Translations under genes and position numbers: made by a program
Notes under the pieces: model-generated
Seen by the model: only the letters and a program-made list of their open reading frames with translations
Told to the model about the DNA's origin: nothing
The model's database searches: none
Source: JBJXGF01 sp046153015
Lineage (GTDB): Bacteria; Actinomycetota; Acidimicrobiia; Acidimicrobiales; CAIXPF01
DNA length: 7,856 nucleotides
Assembly (NCBI GenBank): GCA_046153015.1
Contig: JBJXGF010000167.1
Location: forward strand, 1-7,856
Direction of reading: 5' to 3'
In this document: piece by piece, positions 5,618 to 7,856 of the stretch
Layout of the letters: each line of letters begins with the position of its first letter
How positions within the stretch are numbered: the first letter of the stretch is position 1

Positions 5618-6747
5618 GCCCGCGCCAGCGCTGCGCCGGTGGCGTCGATCGGGTCGATGGCCAGCACCCGGCGCACCGCGGCCAACGACGCCGCCAACGC
5701 CAGCGCCAGCACCACCGCGCCGGTGGCGAGGATCGGCCCCGGGGTCACCCGCACGCCCACGTTGCGCACGCCGGGAGCGGCGGCGGCGAAGAGCAGCGCG
5801 GCGGCCAGCACCCCGCCGACCACCACCGCCGCCACCTGCACCAAGAGGCCCGAGACGAGCAGCCGGGCCGGTGCGCCCACCGCCCGCAGCAACGTGAGCG
5901 AGGGGGCCTTCTGGAACGTGACGATGAGGAAGAACAGCCCGATCACGAGCGGCGCCACGAGGTAGAACAGGGCGAGCACCACCGAGAACGACTGGCGCAC
6001 CGCGGCGACGCCGGGCGACGACGCCACCGCCTGGCTGCGGGTGAGCGCCTCGACGCCGGGCACGGCCTGGTTGATGCGGGCCGCCAATTCGGCGGACGTC
6101 TCGCCCGGGGCCGGCCGCAGCGCCAAGGCCGAGGGCAGGACCTGGCGAGCGTTCGGGTTGCGGACGCGGCGGGCCGCCTCGTAGGTGGGGTAGCTCACGA
6201 ACAGGGTCGGCGCCACCGAGTAGTTGATGTCCCGGGCGAGCCCCACGATCGTGATCGGCGCGGCCGGCGCCGCGCCCGCCGCCACGGCGGGCGTCACCGC
6301 GTCGCCGAGGCCGAAGCCCTCGCCCCGGTTGCGTCGGCTGGCCACCGCCTCGCCGTCTCGTTCGGGCAGGCGGCCCTCCTCGAGGGTGGTCGGCTCACCG
6401 GGGCCGCCCAGCTCGTAGCCGAGGATCACCGCGTCGGTGAGCTCGCCGCCTGCCGTGACCGTGAAGGTCCCCTCCCCCAGCCGCCCCGCGGCGGCGACGC
6501 CCCCGAGGGCCTGCACCGCGGCGGCCTGGTCCGCCGCCACCTGGCTGCCCTCCAAGTTGCGGCGGGCCTGGGCGCCGTACACGAGCACCTCGGCCGACTG
6601 GTTGCGGAGCGCCCCGATGAACTGGGTCACCAGCCCGCCGAGCAGCGCCTGCTGGAACAGGATGAGAAAGACGAGCAGGCCGACCGCGCCGGCGAGCAAC
6701 GCGAAACGGGCCTTGGCGCGTCGCATCTCCAGCAGGCCGATCAGCAC
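5614..6747 (-). CDS. ABC transporter permease, FtsX/MacB type (first copy)
   Basis: This is a 377-residue membrane protein. TM1 is at ~15-37, an extracytoplasmic MacB-PCD-like domain spans ~40-250, and helices lie at ~255-278, 297-322 and 337-358, before the FtsX-like tail 'AIDPIDATG' (363-371). It is a paralogue of the next gene and overlaps it by 4 bases (ATGA). The GTG start at 6747 is chosen because AGAGGA lies 9 bases upstream; a nearby ATG at 6757 is in another frame. The gene begins only 19 bases after the fasciclin stop, so the fasciclin gene and the transporter are probably on one transcript. The family comprises lipoprotein, lipid, peptide or toxin export and mechanotransmission systems; the cargo here cannot be named. 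Confidence 0.9.
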   Translation of the reverse strand: MLIGLLEMRRAKARFALLAGAVGLLVFLILFQQALLGGLVTQFIGALRNQSAEVLVYGAQARRNLEGSQVAADQAAAVQALGGVAAAGRLGEGTFTVTAGGELTDAVILGYELGGPGEPTTLEEGRLPERDGEAVASRRNRGEGFGLGDAVTPAVAAGAAPAAPITIVGLARDINYSVAPTLFVSYPTYEAARRVRNPNARQVLPSALALRPAPGETSAELAARINQAVPGVEALTRSQAVASSPGVAAVRQSFSVVLALFYLVAPLVIGLFFLIVTFQKAPSLTLLRAVGAPARLLVSGLLVQVAAVVVGGVLAAALLFAAAAPGVRNVGVRVTPGPILATGAVVLALALAASLAAVRRVLAIDPIDATGAALARA

Positions 6748-6756
6748 CGCTCGTCA

Positions 6757-6762
6757 TCCTCT
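6757..6762 (-). promoter_or_regulatory. Ribosome binding site for the GTG start at 6747
   Basis: AGAGGA on the minus strand lies 9 bases before the GTG. It sits inside the 19-base gap after the fasciclin stop, leaving no room for a separate promoter there. Confidence 0.6.
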
Positions 6763-6766
6763 CAGA

Positions 6767-7369
6767 TCACGGGAGGGGAACCGGGAGCAGCACCCGGTCG
6801 ATGGGGTGGACCACGCCGTTCGACGCCTCGAGCTCGTAGGGACGCACGAGGCGCGGGTCCCGCAGCTCGGGCGCCTCGTCGACGAGACGCAGACCGTGCA
6901 CCCCGATCGTTCCGCCGTCGAGCAGCGTCTCGATCTCGTCGGCGTTGAGCACGTCGGCGAGGCCGAGACGGCCCGGCGCCACGTGGTACAGCAGCACGTT
7001 GCGCAAGACCGGGATCGGGTCGCCGCCGCCGAGGTCGCTGAGGGCGTGCACCAGGTGCTCCCAGGCGCCGCGCTCGCCGCCCTCGCCGTCGAAGCCGAGG
7101 TCCCTGGCCAGGCGCACGAAGGCCCGGTCGTTCGGGGCGAACACGCTGAGCTGCGCATCGTCGCCGTTGAGCGCGTCGACGAGGCCGGCGGCCTTCACCG
7201 CGGTGAGCAGCATGTCGTAGTCGTGTCGGTCTCGGTCGAACTCGCCGCCGCTGGCGGCCACGATCGCGGCGATCGTCCTCGGCTCGTCGTCCTGTGCGCC
7301 GGACGCCGCCGGCACAGCCAGACCCGCCGCCAACGCACCCGCTAGAACAGCAGCAACTCGTTTGCGCAT
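6767..7369 (-). CDS. Secreted single-domain fasciclin (FAS1) protein
   Basis: This is a 200-residue protein. Residues 1-25 form a Sec-type signal peptide: basic MRKR, a hydrophobic core, and probable cleavage after AASGA. Residues ~45-196 form one FAS1 domain with the H1 motif 'LSVFAPNDRAF' (74-84), the conserved Tyr-His in 'LLYHVAPG' (126-133) and the H2 motif 'NGVVHPIDRVLLP' (184-196). FAS1 proteins act outside the membrane in adhesion or envelope interactions; mycobacterial MPT70 and MPT83 are examples. There is no lipobox cysteine and no C-terminal anchor, so the protein should be released or loosely wall-associated. The ATG at 7369 has GGGAGG 7 bases upstream. It follows an RskA-type gene after 82 bp and precedes an ABC permease by 19 bp, so control by an RskA-partnered ECF sigma factor and co-expression with the transporter are reasonable inferences. 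Confidence 0.92.
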   Translation of the reverse strand: MRKRVAAVLAGALAAGLAVPAASGAQDDEPRTIAAIVAASGGEFDRDRHDYDMLLTAVKAAGLVDALNGDDAQLSVFAPNDRAFVRLARDLGFDGEGGERGAWEHLVHALSDLGGGDPIPVLRNVLLYHVAPGRLGLADVLNADEIETLLDGGTIGVHGLRLVDEAPELRDPRLVRPYELEASNGVVHPIDRVLLPVPLP

Positions 7370-7376
7370 CCTGGAA

Positions 7377-7382
7377 CCTCCC
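7377..7382 (-). promoter_or_regulatory. Ribosome binding site of the fasciclin gene
   Basis: GGGAGG on the minus strand is 7 bases before the ATG at 7369, a near-ideal placement that fixes the start and leaves a complete signal peptide. Confidence 0.7.
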
Positions 7383-7404
7383 TGTCGAACGCTGTCGACG
7401 GTGA

Positions 7405-7433
7405 ACTACGCCGCCGCCGACGCATCCGGATGC
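7405..7433 (-). promoter_or_regulatory. Candidate ECF-sigma promoter upstream of the fasciclin gene
   Basis: On the minus strand GCATCC (7428-7433) is followed after 17 bases by CGTAGT (7405-7410), which gives a leader of about 28 bases before the ATG. As I recall it, the mycobacterial SigK -35 element is CCATCC, so five of six bases match; the -10 box does not match the SigK element well but is of a general ECF kind. It is proposed because of the RskA gene next door. Weak by sequence alone. Confidence 0.3.
7422..7433. repeat. 12-bp perfect palindrome GCATCCGGATGC
   Basis: GCATCC-GGATGC is perfectly self-complementary with no loop, so it is a better DNA-protein site than an RNA hairpin. It overlaps the candidate -35 element of the fasciclin promoter and places a copy of GCATCC on both strands. 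Confidence 0.4.
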
Positions 7434-7451
7434 ACGTCTCCCCGAGGCGTC

Positions 7452-7856
7452 TCAGAGCTCGAGCACGCCCCGGAGCACGCTGCGGCCGCTGTGCGTGGGC
7501 GCCCCGTCGACCGGCTCGATCGACACGTCGACCACCGGGAACGCGCCCGGGGCCACGCTGGCGGGCAGGGGGTAGCCGCCGTCGCCGTGGTACGGGCCGA
7601 GCGACACCAAGCCCTCGACGCTTCGGTCGATCAGCCACAGCTCGAGGTACGCGTCGCCGGGAGCGGCCACGTTGCTCAGCCGCACCACCAGCTCGTAGCG
7701 CCCGTCGCGCACGGTGAGCTCGGCCACGCCCGAGCCGGCGGCGCCGGCCGGGTCGAGCCCGGCGTTGGACAGGGCGACCTCGGCCTCGACACGGGCGCCG
7801 TCGCCGCGGCGGGCCACGACGAGCGCGCCCGCCGCCCCCAGCGCCACCACCACAAC
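7452..7856 (-). CDS. Anti-sigma-K factor RskA-like protein, C-terminal part (5' end cut by the window)
   Basis: The frame is open to the window edge, so the true start lies beyond 7856; 134 codons are visible. It begins in the end of a hydrophobic segment ('VVVALGAAGALVV'), taken as the transmembrane helix, followed by ARRG and an extracytoplasmic beta-rich domain. That domain shows the RskA C-terminal features: 'AYLELWLIDRSVEGLVSLG' and, near the end, 'VDVSIEPVDGAPTHSG'. Family members hold an ECF sigma factor at the membrane through an N-terminal cytoplasmic domain (not visible here) and release it after regulated proteolysis. A partner sigma gene is expected just upstream, outside the window. 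The fasciclin gene next to it recalls the SigK/RskA-MPT70/83 arrangement. The domain call is good; exact RskA orthology cannot be shown from this fragment. Confidence 0.8.
   Translation of the reverse strand, partial: VVVVALGAAGALVVARRGDGARVEAEVALSNAGLDPAGAAGSGVAELTVRDGRYELVVRLSNVAAPGDAYLELWLIDRSVEGLVSLGPYHGDGGYPLPASVAPGAFPVVDVSIEPVDGAPTHSGRSVLRGVLEL

Overview
The window is very GC-rich: the 60-base lines I counted by hand run from about 52% to 83% G+C, and most coding lines are 70% or higher. Every supportable gene lies on the minus strand. The base composition, the frequent GTG starts and an RskA-type anti-sigma domain next to a fasciclin protein point to a high-GC actinobacterium, possibly an acidimicrobium-like lineage. 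The lineage is inference; there is no rRNA or marker gene to settle it.

Reading along the minus strand (right to left), the first block is 7856-3843. It begins with the 3' end of an anti-sigma-K-like (RskA) gene cut by the window edge. An 82-bp gap with a possible ECF-type promoter follows, then a secreted one-domain fasciclin protein. Nineteen bases later come two paralogous MacB/FtsX-type ABC permeases and their ATPase, joined by 4-base stop/start overlaps. RskA beside a fasciclin protein recalls the mycobacterial SigK/RskA regulon (MPT70/MPT83). This suggests an extracytoplasmic sigma circuit controlling a cell-surface fasciclin protein and an envelope ABC machine.

A gene-free stretch of 284 bases (3559-3842) follows. 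It carries a good sigma-70-like promoter (3589-3618), a 13-bp palindrome and phased direct repeats.

That promoter faces a second block, 3558-48: three genes linked by two GTGA overlaps. They encode (1) a 361-residue protein with 17 cysteines and zinc-ribbon-like CxxC pairs, (2) a 265-residue soluble protein I do not recognise, and (3) a 544-residue fusion of a Lon-type Ser/Lys protease domain (no AAA+ module), a transmembrane helix and a compact FGE-sulfatase-type (SUMF1-like) domain. This third block is the most unusual part of the window. It looks like a membrane-anchored protease system in which the FGE-like domain may sense or bind something and the Lon domain cleaves. The FGE-encoding end is clearly lower in G+C (about 62%) than the protease-encoding part (about 75-83% in the lines counted), which suggests separate domain histories.

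No RNA genes, insertion sequences or CRISPR arrays were seen, and no convincing terminators.
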